From contig JAEXHR010000028.1 in NCBI GenBank assembly GCA_023449855.1, positions 1-36,062 on the forward strand: 36,062 nt of DNA, read 5' to 3'. Below are positions 23,690-32,473 of the stretch, piece after piece. Under the pieces are notes generated by a model. The model was not told the origin of the DNA. It ran no database searches and saw only the letters and a list, made by a program, of their open reading frames with translations. Position numbers and translations under genes: made by a program. The stretch's first letter is position 1; every line of letters starts with the position of its first letter. This DNA is from Pseudomonadota bacterium. GTDB lineage: Bacteria; Pseudomonadota; Alphaproteobacteria; Rhizobiales; Xanthobacteraceae.

Positions 23690-24634
23690 CTAGATCGACG
23701 GCGACTGTTTGCCCATCAGTTCGGTCACATGCGCCGCGACCGATTCCTGCAGTCCCTGTAGATCGTAACCGCCCTCGAGTACCGAGACAACGCGGCCACC
23801 TGCGGTTTGATCGGCAAGGTCGAGCAGCTTGCGCGTGACCCAGCCGAAATCGGCCGCATCGAGTTCGAGCGAGGCGAGGGGATCGCGACGATGCGCATCG
23901 AAGCCGGCCGAGATGATGATCAATTCCGGCGAAAACTTCTGGAGCTGCGGGAGGATGAGATTGTCGAACGCCGCGCGGAATTTGGCGCTGCCATCGCCGT
24001 CGCGCAGCGGGGCGTTGACGACGGTATCGTGCTCGCCGCGTTCCTGCGTGGCACCCGTGCCGGGGAAGAGCGGCATCTGATGCGTGGAACAATACATCAC
24101 GCTCTTGTCGGCCCAGAAGATTTCCTGCGTGCCGTTGCCATGATGAACGTCAAAATCAACGACGGCTGCGCGGCCGATGCCGTAAGTGCGCTGCGCATAT
24201 CGTGCGGCAATGGCGGCCTGATCGAAAAAGCAGAAGCCCATCGGCTTGTTGCTCTCGGCATGATGACCGGGCGGGCGTGTGGCCACAAAGGCATTGGTGT
24301 GTTCGCCCTTCATCACGGCATCGGTGGCGGCAATCGCGCCGCCAACGCCACGCATTACGGCTTCCCACGTTCCGGGTGACATCGACGTGTCGCCGTCGAG
24401 ATAAACCAGGCCGCTCGTGGGCGCGACGTGGCGCAGCTCGTCGATATAGTGATTGTCATGACACAGGCTGACGTGATCGAGGCTCCCTTCGGGGGCATCG
24501 GCACGCACCAGCGCATCGAAATGCGAGGTGCCGAGCGCCTGCGCCACCGCGCGCATCCGGTCTGGTCGCTCGGGATGGCCGGGTGGCGTGAGGTGATCGA
24601 GAGAAGCCTGATGCGAGAGAAGCAGCGTCGTCAT
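23690..24634 (-). CDS. histone-deacetylase-family (acetylpolyamine/amide hydrolase-like) enzyme
   Basis: A 314-residue protein that keeps the catalytic set of class II HDAC-like enzymes. The charge-relay His pair is at about 124-125 (RPPGHHAESN). The zinc ligands are D162 and H164 (VVDFDVHHGNGTQ) and D246 or D251 (SAGFDAHRRDP). The transition-state Tyr is at about 290 (LEGGYDLQG). Bacterial members deacetylate small molecules such as acetylpolyamines or other amides rather than histones. The substrate cannot be read here. It is followed on the same strand by xseB after 86 bases. Confidence 0.93.
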   Translation of the reverse strand: MTTLLLSHQASLDHLTPPGHPERPDRMRAVAQALGTSHFDALVRADAPEGSLDHVSLCHDNHYIDELRHVAPTSGLVYLDGDTSMSPGTWEAVMRGVGGAIAATDAVMKGEHTNAFVATRPPGHHAESNKPMGFCFFDQAAIAARYAQRTYGIGRAAVVDFDVHHGNGTQEIFWADKSVMYCSTHQMPLFPGTGATQERGEHDTVVNAPLRDGDGSAKFRAAFDNLILPQLQKFSPELIIISAGFDAHRRDPLASLELDAADFGWVTRKLLDLADQTAGGRVVSVLEGGYDLQGLQESVAAHVTELMGKQSPSI

Positions 24635-24796
24635 GCAGATGATCCCGGCGCGGGAGATGTACGATGCGACAACCTAGCGAGTCGCAGCGGTTTCCGATAG
24701 GTCTCTCAACCTATCCCTAGGTCATAGCGCTGAAACGGCCTGTCTCCCCGGCTGGGAACGGGACAATCATGTCCGCAGCTAGCAAAAGGAAACTGC

Positions 24797-25612
24797 CTAA
24801 TCCGGCAGCTCATTTATCTTGCTGACCCAGGCACGTACGTCCGTGAGAACCTGGGGGAGCAGAGCCCTCACTTGCTGGACGGTCATCCCGGCCTTGATAC
24901 GAGGGTCGTAGAGAATATTGAGCAGATACTGATCGTAGATGTCGAAAAAGCCCATCGACACATTGTCGTTGAACATCGTCCACGGCACGGAATTCGTGTC
25001 GTTGATGGGGCCGAGCGACTGCAGCAACTCCTCGTAGGCGCAATCGTAGAACGTGAAGTCGCCGTTGTCGGTGGTGAGGATCACGTCGGAGCGTTCGATC
25101 TCGAACTGCTCGTTCTTGCGGAAACCTGACAGGCATTGTGGATCGAGCGAGGTGCGGATCTCATTGGCGCGATCCTCGCCGTAAAACGAGGCAAGGGTCG
25201 GATACAGGTCGCGGTCGCGCACCAGCTTGACGGTGACATTCGCTTCCGCGCTGTTCTCCACCATGGCGATATTGAGATGCTGCACGCGGCGACCGATATC
25301 GGCGACCACCTTGCCAATCTGCTTCTTGCGCAGTGCTGTGCCGCCATCAGCGAAGACGCGGACCGGGATCTCATATTTTCGGATGCGATCGACCCGGCCG
25401 GCGAGGTGGTATTCGGCGCCGAAGGCCGTTTTCAGAAAGCCGTCGATGATCTGGCTGTCAGTGAAGCTTTTCTTCTGGTGTTTCTGATGCGCGGCAATGA
25501 TCGCGGGTTCGCCGGCATCGGCGGGCAACGGAAGCGAGGTCGCAAGAAAGCTCAGGCTCGCAAGGACGAGGGTGGCAGATCGATAGCTGCGCTGTAGAGG
25601 AGAAGGGTGCAT
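24797..25612 (-). CDS. secreted DUF2927-like protein
   Basis: ATG at 25612 gives 271 residues with a signal peptide (MHPSPLQRSYRSATLVLASL then a segment ending PADAGEP). A longer upstream frame is less likely because it adds a Cys-rich stretch before the signal. The mature part shows FTDSQIIDGFLKTAFGAEYH, YEIPVRVFADGGTALRKKQI, DPQCLSGFRKNEQFEIERSD and CAYEELLQSLGPINDTNSVP, which I associate with DUF2927. Two cysteines may pair in the periplasm. The molecular role of the family is not known. It shows no clear operon partner, as the L,D-transpeptidase ahead of it ends about 120 bases upstream. Confidence 0.82.
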   Translation of the reverse strand: MHPSPLQRSYRSATLVLASLSFLATSLPLPADAGEPAIIAAHQKHQKKSFTDSQIIDGFLKTAFGAEYHLAGRVDRIRKYEIPVRVFADGGTALRKKQIGKVVADIGRRVQHLNIAMVENSAEANVTVKLVRDRDLYPTLASFYGEDRANEIRTSLDPQCLSGFRKNEQFEIERSDVILTTDNGDFTFYDCAYEELLQSLGPINDTNSVPWTMFNDNVSMGFFDIYDQYLLNILYDPRIKAGMTVQQVRALLPQVLTDVRAWVSKINELPD

Positions 25613-25733
25613 TGCGCCGAAATTCGCGCAGAAGGCGCAGAGGCGCAAGCACTCTATAGCTGTACCCACGCATAATTGAAGATCGAGAGCCTGAAGGTCT
25701 CGCGCCGGCGGCAAGACCTTCAGCGCTGTCGGA

Positions 25734-26342
25734 TCAGTTTTTGACGATCACCGTCGCGCCGACCTGGACGCGGTTGTAGAGGTCGGTGACGTCGTCGTTG
25801 GTCATGCGGAAACAGCCCGACGAGACCGCCTGGCCGATGGTCTCGGGCTCGTTGGAGCCGTGGATGCGGTACAGCGTCGAGCCGAGATACATGGCGCGGG
25901 CGCCGAGCGGATTGTCGATGCCGCCCGGCATGTGGCGCGGCAGGTCGGGTCGGCGCGCGAGCATCTGCGCCGGCGGTGTCCACGACGGCCATTCCTTCTT
26001 GGCGGTGACCTTGTGCACGCCACCCCAGCGGAAACCATCGCGGCCGACGCCGATGCCGTAGCGCAGCGCGGTGCCGCCAGGTTGCACCAGATAGAGCCGG
26101 CGCTCGGCGGTGTTCACCACGATGGTGCCGGGCGCGTAATTACTCTGGAAGCCAACGGTCTGGCGCGGGATCGGGCCCGAGCTGTTGCCGTTGCCGAAAT
26201 TGGAGAAGAAATTGGAGAGCGACGGCCCGTCATCGACGACGAAATCGGACTGGGCCGGCTGATTGCGGGTGCGTGCTTCGGCAGGCAGGGCAACCGCAAC
26301 GAGGGCGGTCGCGACGGACAGGGCAGCTAGAATGCGCTTCAT
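25734..26342 (-). CDS. L,D-transpeptidase (YkuD domain)
   Basis: ATG at 26342, preceded by AGGAG, gives 202 residues. A signal peptide covers about 1-23 (ending AEA). The YkuD domain covers about 72-202 and opens with GTIVVNTAERRLYLVQPGG. It then shows NPLGARAMYLGSTLYRIHG with His at 161 and AVSSGCFRMTNDD with the catalytic Cys at about 177, the HxG...SxGC(F/I)R signature. Such enzymes form 3-3 crosslinks in peptidoglycan or attach proteins to it, which is common in Rhizobiales. An extended Asn/Gly/Ser segment links the signal peptide to the domain. Confidence 0.93.
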   Translation of the reverse strand: MKRILAALSVATALVAVALPAEARTRNQPAQSDFVVDDGPSLSNFFSNFGNGNSSGPIPRQTVGFQSNYAPGTIVVNTAERRLYLVQPGGTALRYGIGVGRDGFRWGGVHKVTAKKEWPSWTPPAQMLARRPDLPRHMPGGIDNPLGARAMYLGSTLYRIHGSNEPETIGQAVSSGCFRMTNDDVTDLYNRVQVGATVIVKN

Positions 26343-26345
26343 AGT

Positions 26346-26350
26346 CTCCT
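26346..26350 (-). promoter_or_regulatory. ribosome binding site of the L,D-transpeptidase gene
   Basis: AGGAG on the minus strand, three bases before the ATG at 26342, excludes the longer upstream frame as the true start. Confidence 0.65.
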
Positions 26351-26579
26351 CGCCAGATGGAATTGAGCCGCAGAGTGGCCATAATTCATGCCGCTGTGCA
26401 ACCCACTGCTTGGTGAGAACCGCTCGAAGTGCGGCGCAGCGTTTGCGCAAAGGACGGGCGGGGTTGACCGCTTGCCACGCATGTCTTGCGACGAAGCGTT
26501 GCATGAGCCCCCTTTGACGAGCCTCCCGAACAATGGTTGATCAACTCCGCGATTTCGCAGGAAAAACTGGAGCTGGATA

Positions 26580-28124
26580 ATGAACGGTGCGGAGAGCCTG
26601 GTACGGACATTGGTGGCAGGCGGTGTGAACGTCTGTTTTGCCAATCCGGGAACGTCGGAAATGCATTTCGTCGCGGCGCTCGACCGTGTCGAAGGGATGC
26701 GCTGCGTGCTCGGCCTGTTCGAAGGCATCGTGACCGGTGCTGCGGATGGTTACTACCGCATGAAGGGCACCCCGGCTTCGACCCTGCTGCATCTCGGTCC
26801 CGGCCTCGCCAATGGTCTCGCCAATCTGCACAATGCCAAGAAGGCCAATTCGGGCATCGTCAACATCGTCGGCCAGCACGCCGTCTATCACATCGAGCAC
26901 AATGCGCCGCTGACCTCGGACATCGAGGGCCTCGCCCGTCCGATGTCGCAGTGGGTCCGCACCTCGCCGAGCGCCAAGACCGTGGCCGCCGACGGCGCTG
27001 CCGCGATCGCCGCCGCCAGCGGTGCGCAGGCGCAGATCGCCACCCTGATCCTGCCGGCCGACACCGCCTGGAACGAGGCCGACGGCATCGCCAAGGTGCC
27101 GGCGCCCGAGCAGCGCGCCAACTTCCACGCCCCGGCCGTGGACGTCGCCGCCAAACTCGCCAAGGAAGGCGAGACCACGCTGCTGCTGCTGACCGGTTCG
27201 GCGCTGACCGAGCAGGGCCTTGCACTCGCCGAGCAGATCGCGGGCAAGACCGGCTGCAAGGTGATCAGCCAGACCTATAACCCGAAGATGGCTCGTGGCC
27301 AGGGGCGCTTCTTCGTCGAGCGCGTGCCTTATGTGGTCGACTCGGCGCTGCCAGTGCTGAAGAACTTCAAGAACATCGTGTTGATCGAAGCCAACGATCC
27401 CGTGGCGTTCTTCGCCTATCCCAACAAGCCGAGCGTGCTGAGGCCGGAAGGCTGCAACGTGCACCGCTTGACGGCGAACGGCGAGAACTCGGTGGCTGCG
27501 CTCGAAGCGCTGGCCAGCGCCGTGGGCGCCAAGTCGTCGGACGTCAAACCGCAGAGGCATGCCGAACTGGTCAAGCCGACCGGCGCGTTGAACCACGCCT
27601 CGGTGGCTGCGGCGATCGCCTGCGGCATTCCCGAAAACGCCATCGTCGTTGACGAGTCGATCACCACCGGCCGCGGCTTCTTCGCCCCAACCGCTGCTGC
27701 CAAGCCGCATGATTGGCTGCAGAACATGGGCGGTTCGATCGGCTTCTCAACGCCCGTCGCGACCGGTGCGGCGGTGGCCTGTCCGGATCGCAAGGTGATC
27801 TGCATGGTCGGCGACGGCAGTGCGATGTATACGCCGCAGTCGCTCTGGACTCAGGCGCGCGAGAATCTCGACGTCACCACCGTCGTGTTCGCCAACCGCA
27901 ACTATCAGATCCTCAAGGGCGAGTTCGACAATGTCGGCGCCGGCGCGATGGGCAGCCGCGCCCTCGACATGCTGACGCTCGATCGTCCGAATCTCGACTG
28001 GGTCTCGCTCGCCAAGGGCATGGGTGTCCCAGGCGTTGCGGTGACCACCGCCGAGGACTTCAACAAAGCGCTGGAAAACGCCAACGCCTCGCAGGGGCCG
28101 AAGCTGATCGAAGTGATTATGTAA
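26580..28124 (+). CDS. thiamine-diphosphate enzyme, acetolactate-synthase/benzoylformate-decarboxylase-like
   Basis: A 514-residue protein with GGAG eight bases before the ATG. The N-terminal PYR domain shows VCFANPGTSEMHFVAAL and the cofactor-activating Glu at about 48 (LGLFEGIVTGAADGYYRM). The C-terminal domain shows the ThDP/Mg motif VGDGSAMYTPQSLW with FANRNYQILKGEF. This is the three-domain layout of the acetolactate synthase / decarboxylase superfamily. At 514 residues it is shorter than biosynthetic IlvB (about 570-590), and no regulatory subunit gene is nearby, so a role as a specialised 2-oxoacid decarboxylase or lyase is more likely than branched-chain synthesis. The gene is single and ends at a strong terminator. 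Confidence 0.9.
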   Translation: MNGAESLVRTLVAGGVNVCFANPGTSEMHFVAALDRVEGMRCVLGLFEGIVTGAADGYYRMKGTPASTLLHLGPGLANGLANLHNAKKANSGIVNIVGQHAVYHIEHNAPLTSDIEGLARPMSQWVRTSPSAKTVAADGAAAIAAASGAQAQIATLILPADTAWNEADGIAKVPAPEQRANFHAPAVDVAAKLAKEGETTLLLLTGSALTEQGLALAEQIAGKTGCKVISQTYNPKMARGQGRFFVERVPYVVDSALPVLKNFKNIVLIEANDPVAFFAYPNKPSVLRPEGCNVHRLTANGENSVAALEALASAVGAKSSDVKPQRHAELVKPTGALNHASVAAAIACGIPENAIVVDESITTGRGFFAPTAAAKPHDWLQNMGGSIGFSTPVATGAAVACPDRKVICMVGDGSAMYTPQSLWTQARENLDVTTVVFANRNYQILKGEFDNVGAGAMGSRALDMLTLDRPNLDWVSLAKGMGVPGVAVTTAEDFNKALENANASQGPKLIEVIM

Positions 28125-28149
28125 GCGGCAAGCTACAGCGACGGTCAAC

Positions 28150-28179
28150 AAAAGGCTCCGGAGCGATCCGGAGCCTTTT
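28150..28179 (+). terminator. rho-independent terminator after the thiamine-diphosphate enzyme gene
   Basis: AAAAGGCTCCGGA (28150-28162) and TCCGGAGCCTTTT (28167-28179) form a perfect 13-base stem with a GCGA loop and a T tract. The A tract on the other side means it can also stop minus-strand transcripts from the small Gly-rich gene, so it is probably bidirectional. Confidence 0.92.
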
Positions 28180-28214
28180 GCATGTTGCTGCTTGGCGAGC
28201 GAGCGGCAGAGATA

Positions 28215-28571
28215 TCAGTTGCCGCCTCCGGCACCGCCACCCGCAGCGCCGCCAGCACCACCGCCACCGCCCGAGGTGCGGCCTTCGACAGAGTTGCCGC
28301 CGCTCCTGCCGGTCGTACCTGCGGCCGAGTTGGAGCCACCCATCGAGTTTGAATTATTGCCGGTCTGCGAGCCGGTCGCCCGTGGCATTGTTTTCGCGCC
28401 ACTTCGCTCCGGCACATCGACGGCTGTACCACGACTATTGGTACCGGGCTGCGTCACGCCGGTTCCAGTGGAATTCATCTGCGGTGCGTTCGGATTTGCG
28501 CCGCTCTGCGCGAAAGCTGCAGGAGCCGTCATCAGAAGGGCTGCGGTCGCTGCGATCATCGTTCTTTTCAT
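28215..28571 (-). CDS. small secreted Gly/Asn/Ser-rich protein of unknown function
   Basis: A 118-residue protein with a clear signal peptide (MKRTMIAATAALLMTAPAAF then AQ) and a GAGGA ribosome site. The mature part has low complexity: Asn/Thr/Gly-rich, then a glycine-rich tail (TSGGGGGAGGAAGGGAGGGN). It has no cysteines and no recognisable domain. It might be a surface or matrix-type secreted protein, but function cannot be inferred. It converges on the thiamine-diphosphate enzyme gene and shares its bidirectional terminator. Confidence 0.75.
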   Translation of the reverse strand: MKRTMIAATAALLMTAPAAFAQSGANPNAPQMNSTGTGVTQPGTNSRGTAVDVPERSGAKTMPRATGSQTGNNSNSMGGSNSAAGTTGRSGGNSVEGRTSGGGGGAGGAAGGGAGGGN

Positions 28572-28805
28572 CGGGTCATCCTCTGTCTGGGTTTCTTCCC
28601 CTGCATCGCCAACGTCGCGCTTTGCGACACGTTCCGAAGTTTCGGGATCGCGCGTCGGTCCTTTTCGTCGCGGCGATCATCAAGTGGAGGAACTTGGATG
28701 AGGCAAGAGATGGTGTGGTCTCCGCCATAATTAGAACTCGGGACGCATGCGAAGTGAGCTGCGACCGAGAGCTGAATCCCGGCGGCAGAAGGAAATCTTA
28801 CCGAC

Positions 28806-29036
28806 GTGACCAGTGCTATCCAGGCGGTCGTCGCCGCCTATGTTCAAACCGATCAGCTTGACGCCCTGCTCGATCTCAAGGCGCATCGCGAACAGCTCGC
28901 CACCTCGATCCGTGATCGCGTCGATTTCGATTTCGGCGTTCTGCTCAGCCAGCTCGAAGAAGATATCGGTGCGATCGAAGCCGGTATCCGTCGTCTTCGC
29001 GCAGGAGCGGATTCGCGCGTGGATACGGATTTCTAG
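28806..29036 (+). CDS. small hypothetical protein
   Basis: A 76-residue frame starting at GTG 28806. The protein looks ordered and mostly helical (LDALLDLKAHREQLATSIRD, VLLSQLEEDIGAIEAGIRRL) and has a natural amphipathic pattern. The start lacks a strong ribosome site, and an overlapping frame at 28813-29067 is possible but reads as Arg/Ser-rich noise. No family recognised. It precedes the ABC importer operon by about 170 bases. Confidence 0.55.
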   Translation: MTSAIQAVVAAYVQTDQLDALLDLKAHREQLATSIRDRVDFDFGVLLSQLEEDIGAIEAGIRRLRAGADSRVDTDF

Positions 29037-29209
29037 AGCGGCGTCCGAGCCGCATTCCCAACTTTGAGCAATTCCACTGGGGCATAGCCGCAGTTGCCAG
29101 CATCATTGCTGGCAGGGATGTTGCGGCGCGAAAATTGCTAGTTCCTCTCCGCCGGTCAGGGGCGCGCAACCGCGACGTTCACTCTCGGCTGCGATCAAGG
29201 GGAACGGGA

Positions 29210-30796
29210 ATGAACAGACGTGAATTCGCGAAGCTTCTCGGGTTGAGTGCGACTGCCTTGTCCGGCATTCCGCTCGGAATCACCCGTGCTGTCGGCCAGA
29301 CCAAGGGTGGCACGCTTAATACCATCATCCAGCCCGAACCGCCGATCCTCGTCACTGCGCTGAACCAGCAGCAGCCGACGCTGACTTTGGGCGGCAAGAT
29401 CTATGAAAGCCTGCTGCGCTACGGCGCCGATCTCAAGCCGATGCCAGGTCTGGCGCAATCCTGGGAGATGTCGCCGGACGGCCTGACCTATACCTTCAAA
29501 CTGTTTCCCGGCATCACCTTCCACGATGGCAAACCGCTGACATCGGAAGACGTGGTGTTTTCGGTGACCAAGGTGCTCACCGAAACCCATGCGCGCGCAC
29601 GCGGCACCTTCCTGCGCATCGAAACGGCAGAAGCGCCGGATCCGCTCACGGTGGTCTTCAAGCTGAAGGCGCCGTTCGCGCCGTTTCTCGGCTCGTTCGA
29701 CTGCACCACGGCGCCGATCGTGCCGAAGCACATCTATGAGGGCACCGATTTCCGCAAGAACCCCGCCAATGCGCAGGCCATCGGTTGCGGCCCGTTCAAG
29801 CTCAAGGAATGGGTGAAGGGGTCGCATGTCCATCTCGTCAAGCATGAAGGCTACTACCGCAAGGGTGAGCCGCATCTGGACGAGATCATCTATCGCGTGA
29901 TTCCGGACGGCGCATCTCGCGCCGTCGCGCTCGAGCAGGGCAAGGTGCAGCTGACGCAGTGGACCGACGTCGAACTGTTCGATGTGGCGCGGCTGTCGAA
30001 GCTGCCCAATGTGGAGATGACGACGAAAGGCTATGAGTTCTTCGCGCCGCATTTCTGGCTGGAGTTCAATCTTCGCGTCAAGCCGATGGACGACAAACGC
30101 TTCCGTCAGGCTGTGATGTTTGCGATTGATCGCAAGGCGATGCTGCAGCGTGTCTTCTTCGGTCTCGGCAAGGTCGCCACGGGGCCGGTATCGTCGAAGA
30201 CGCGTTTCTACGAGAAGGACGTCAAGCAATACGACTATTCGCTCGACAAGGCGAAGGCGCTGCTCGACGAGATGGGCCTCAAGCCCGGTGCGGACGGCAA
30301 ACGCGTCACGCTCAAATATCTGGTGCCACCCTATGGCGAGTTGTGGCAGCGCTGCGCGGAATATTTCAAGCAGTCGCTCGGTCGTGTCGGCATCGACATG
30401 CAACTCGAGAATCTTGACATGGCTGGCTGGGCCGAACGGGTCAGCAACTGGAATTACGAGATGACCAGCAATCTGCTCTATCAGCTCGGCGATCCCGCGC
30501 TGGGTGTGGCGCGCAGTTATGTCTCGTCGAACATCCGAAAGGGCATCCTGTTTTCGAATGTCGCGGGCTATTCCAATCCGGAAGTAGACAGGCTATTCGA
30601 GGAAGCCGCCGTGGCGACATCCGACGTCAAACGCCAGGAACTCTACACGGCCGTGCAAAAAATCGTCGTAGAAGAAGTCCCGATCGCATGGATGGTCGAG
30701 CAAGACTTCCCGAACTTCATCGACAAACGGTTGAAGAATGTCATCACCTCCGGCATCGGCGTGCATGAGACATTCGGAGCCGTCACACTCGGTTGA
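29210..30796 (+). CDS. ABC transporter substrate-binding protein, SBP_bac_5 (peptide/nickel) type, copy 1
   Basis: ATG at 29210, after AAGGGGAACGGGA, gives 528 residues. The N terminus MNRREFAKLLGLSATALSG is a Tat-type signal (RRxFxK). The mature protein shows the family 5 pattern: GGKIYESLLRYGADLKPMPG, SWEMSPDGLTYTFKLFPGIT with FHDGKPLTSEDVVFS, and RFRQAVMFAIDRKAMLQRVF. It captures a solute, most likely a peptide or related molecule, in the periplasm and hands it to the permeases encoded downstream. It is collinear without gaps with the following gene and identical at roughly four of five residues by eye. This marks a tandem duplication. Confidence 0.93.
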   Translation: MNRREFAKLLGLSATALSGIPLGITRAVGQTKGGTLNTIIQPEPPILVTALNQQQPTLTLGGKIYESLLRYGADLKPMPGLAQSWEMSPDGLTYTFKLFPGITFHDGKPLTSEDVVFSVTKVLTETHARARGTFLRIETAEAPDPLTVVFKLKAPFAPFLGSFDCTTAPIVPKHIYEGTDFRKNPANAQAIGCGPFKLKEWVKGSHVHLVKHEGYYRKGEPHLDEIIYRVIPDGASRAVALEQGKVQLTQWTDVELFDVARLSKLPNVEMTTKGYEFFAPHFWLEFNLRVKPMDDKRFRQAVMFAIDRKAMLQRVFFGLGKVATGPVSSKTRFYEKDVKQYDYSLDKAKALLDEMGLKPGADGKRVTLKYLVPPYGELWQRCAEYFKQSLGRVGIDMQLENLDMAGWAERVSNWNYEMTSNLLYQLGDPALGVARSYVSSNIRKGILFSNVAGYSNPEVDRLFEEAAVATSDVKRQELYTAVQKIVVEEVPIAWMVEQDFPNFIDKRLKNVITSGIGVHETFGAVTLG

Positions 30797-30886
30797 AATC
30801 GAAAGTCAGGATAGGGCGGCGATCGTCGGGCGTACCAGGTCATATGGTTCGCGTCTGGCGATCGCTGTTGTAAAAAGGAAAAGACT

Positions 30887-32473
30887 ATGAATAGGCGTGA
30901 ATTCGCAAAGTTGATGGGTGTCAGCGCGGTGGCTCTGTCGGGCATTCCGCTGGGCATAACGCGGGCGGTCGGGCAGACCAAGGGCGGCACGCTCAACACC
31001 ATCATCCAGCCGGAGCCGCCGATTCTCGTCACCGCGCTCAACCAGCAGCAGCCTACGCTGACATTGGGCGGCAAGATCTATGAGAGCCTGCTGCGTTACT
31101 CGCCGGATCTCAAGCCGATGCCGGGGCTCGCGCAGTCCTGGGAAGTCTCGCCAGACGGCCTGACCTATACGTTCAAGCTTTTCCCGAACATCACGTTCCA
31201 TGACGGCAAGCCGCTGACGTCGGAAGATGTTGCGTTCTCCATGACCAAGATGCTGCCGGAGACGCATGCGCGTGCGCGTGCGATCTATTCGCGCATCGAG
31301 AAGGCCGAGACGCCGGACCCGCTCACGGTGATCTTCAAGCTGAAGGCGCCGTTCGCGCCGTTCCTGACCGCGCTCGACTGCACCACCGGCCCGATCGTGC
31401 CGAAGCACATCTACGACGGTTCGGACTATCGCAAGAATCCGGCCAACGCCCAGGCGATCGGCTCGGGCCCGTTCAAGCTGAAGGAATGGGTCAAGGGATC
31501 GCACGTCCATCTCGTGCGCCACGAAGGCTATTATCGCAAGGACGAGCCATATCTCGACGAGGTCATCTATCGCATCATTCCGGATGCGGCATCGCGCTCG
31601 GTGGCACTGGAGCAGGGAAAGATCCAGCTCACGCAGTGGAACGACATCGAATTCTACGACGTCGCCCGCCTGTCGAAGTTGCCGAATTACGAGGTGACCA
31701 CCAAGGGCTACGAATATTTCGCCCCGCATCAGTGGTTGGAGCTCAACAATCGCGTCAAGCCGATGGACGACAAGCGCTTCCGTCAGGCCATCGCCCACGC
31801 GCTCGATCTGAAGTCGATGGCGGCGCGCGTTTATTTCGGCATGCCGAAGCAGGCGACCGGCCCGGTGTCGTCGAAGACCAAGTTCTACGAGAAGGACGTC
31901 AAGCGCTACGACTACTCGATCGAGAAAGCCAAGGCGCTGCTCGACGAGATGGGCCTGAAGCCGGGTCCGGACGGCAAGCGCGTCACGCTGAAATATCTGA
32001 TCCCGCCTTATGGTGAGGTCTACCAGCGCGCCGGCGAATTCATCCGCCAGTCGCTCGGCCGCGCCGGCATCGACATTCAGCTGGAGAACACCGACGTTGG
32101 CGGCTGGGCCGACAAGTTCTCGAACTGGGACTACGAGATGACCGGCAACCTCGTCTATCAGTATGGCGATCCGGCTCTCGGTGTGTCGCGCACCTACATC
32201 TCGTCCAACATCAAGAAGGGCATTCTGTTCTCGAACACCGCCGGCTATTCCAATCCGGAAGTCGATCGCCTGTTCGACGAGGCCGCGTCCACCATCGACG
32301 AAGCCAAGCGTCAGGAGCTCTACAGCAAGGTGCAGAAGATCCTGGTCGAGGACGTGCCAGTGGTCTGGATGTTCGAAGCCGCTTACCCGACCTTTATCGA
32401 CAAGCGCCTGAAGAACGTCACCTCGACCGGCGTTGGCGTGCATGAGTCATTCAGCTCGGTGTATTTCGGATGA
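30887..32473 (+). CDS. ABC transporter substrate-binding protein, SBP_bac_5 type, copy 2
   Basis: Also 528 residues, starting at ATG 30887 after AAGGAAAAG, with the same Tat-type signal (MNRREFAKLMGVSAVALSG). The N-terminal segment TKGGTLNTIIQPEPPILVTA is identical to copy 1. Differences cluster in stretches such as IYSRIEKAETPD (copy 1 TFLRIETAEAPD), YFAPHQWLELNNRVKP, QAIAHALDLKSMAARVYFGM and YQRAGEFIRQSLGRAG, so the ligand pocket may differ. The stop overlaps the permease start by four bases (ATGA). This copy is therefore translationally coupled to the transporter, while copy 1 lies ahead of it. Confidence 0.93.
   Translation: MNRREFAKLMGVSAVALSGIPLGITRAVGQTKGGTLNTIIQPEPPILVTALNQQQPTLTLGGKIYESLLRYSPDLKPMPGLAQSWEVSPDGLTYTFKLFPNITFHDGKPLTSEDVAFSMTKMLPETHARARAIYSRIEKAETPDPLTVIFKLKAPFAPFLTALDCTTGPIVPKHIYDGSDYRKNPANAQAIGSGPFKLKEWVKGSHVHLVRHEGYYRKDEPYLDEVIYRIIPDAASRSVALEQGKIQLTQWNDIEFYDVARLSKLPNYEVTTKGYEYFAPHQWLELNNRVKPMDDKRFRQAIAHALDLKSMAARVYFGMPKQATGPVSSKTKFYEKDVKRYDYSIEKAKALLDEMGLKPGPDGKRVTLKYLIPPYGEVYQRAGEFIRQSLGRAGIDIQLENTDVGGWADKFSNWDYEMTGNLVYQYGDPALGVSRTYISSNIKKGILFSNTAGYSNPEVDRLFDEAASTIDEAKRQELYSKVQKILVEDVPVVWMFEAAYPTFIDKRLKNVTSTGVGVHESFSSVYFG

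Larger units (their letters stand above)
29210..32473 (+). repeat. tandem gene duplication (two substrate-binding protein genes)
   Basis: The two 1587-base genes are direct copies separated by a 90-base spacer. They have equal length and no visible indels, with roughly 80 percent residue identity by eye. The spacer does not resemble the leader of copy 1 beyond the ribosome site, so each may have separate expression. Confidence 0.9.

Noticed and set aside
26541..27710. A minus-strand frame opposite the thiamine-diphosphate enzyme
   Set aside because: The plus-strand protein has complete catalytic motifs and the minus frame is Arg/Gly/His-rich noise.
28813..29067. An alternative 84-codon frame overlapping the small hypothetical gene at 28806
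   Set aside because: Its product is Arg/Ser/Ile-rich without a natural pattern, whereas the 28806 frame gives a regular helical protein.
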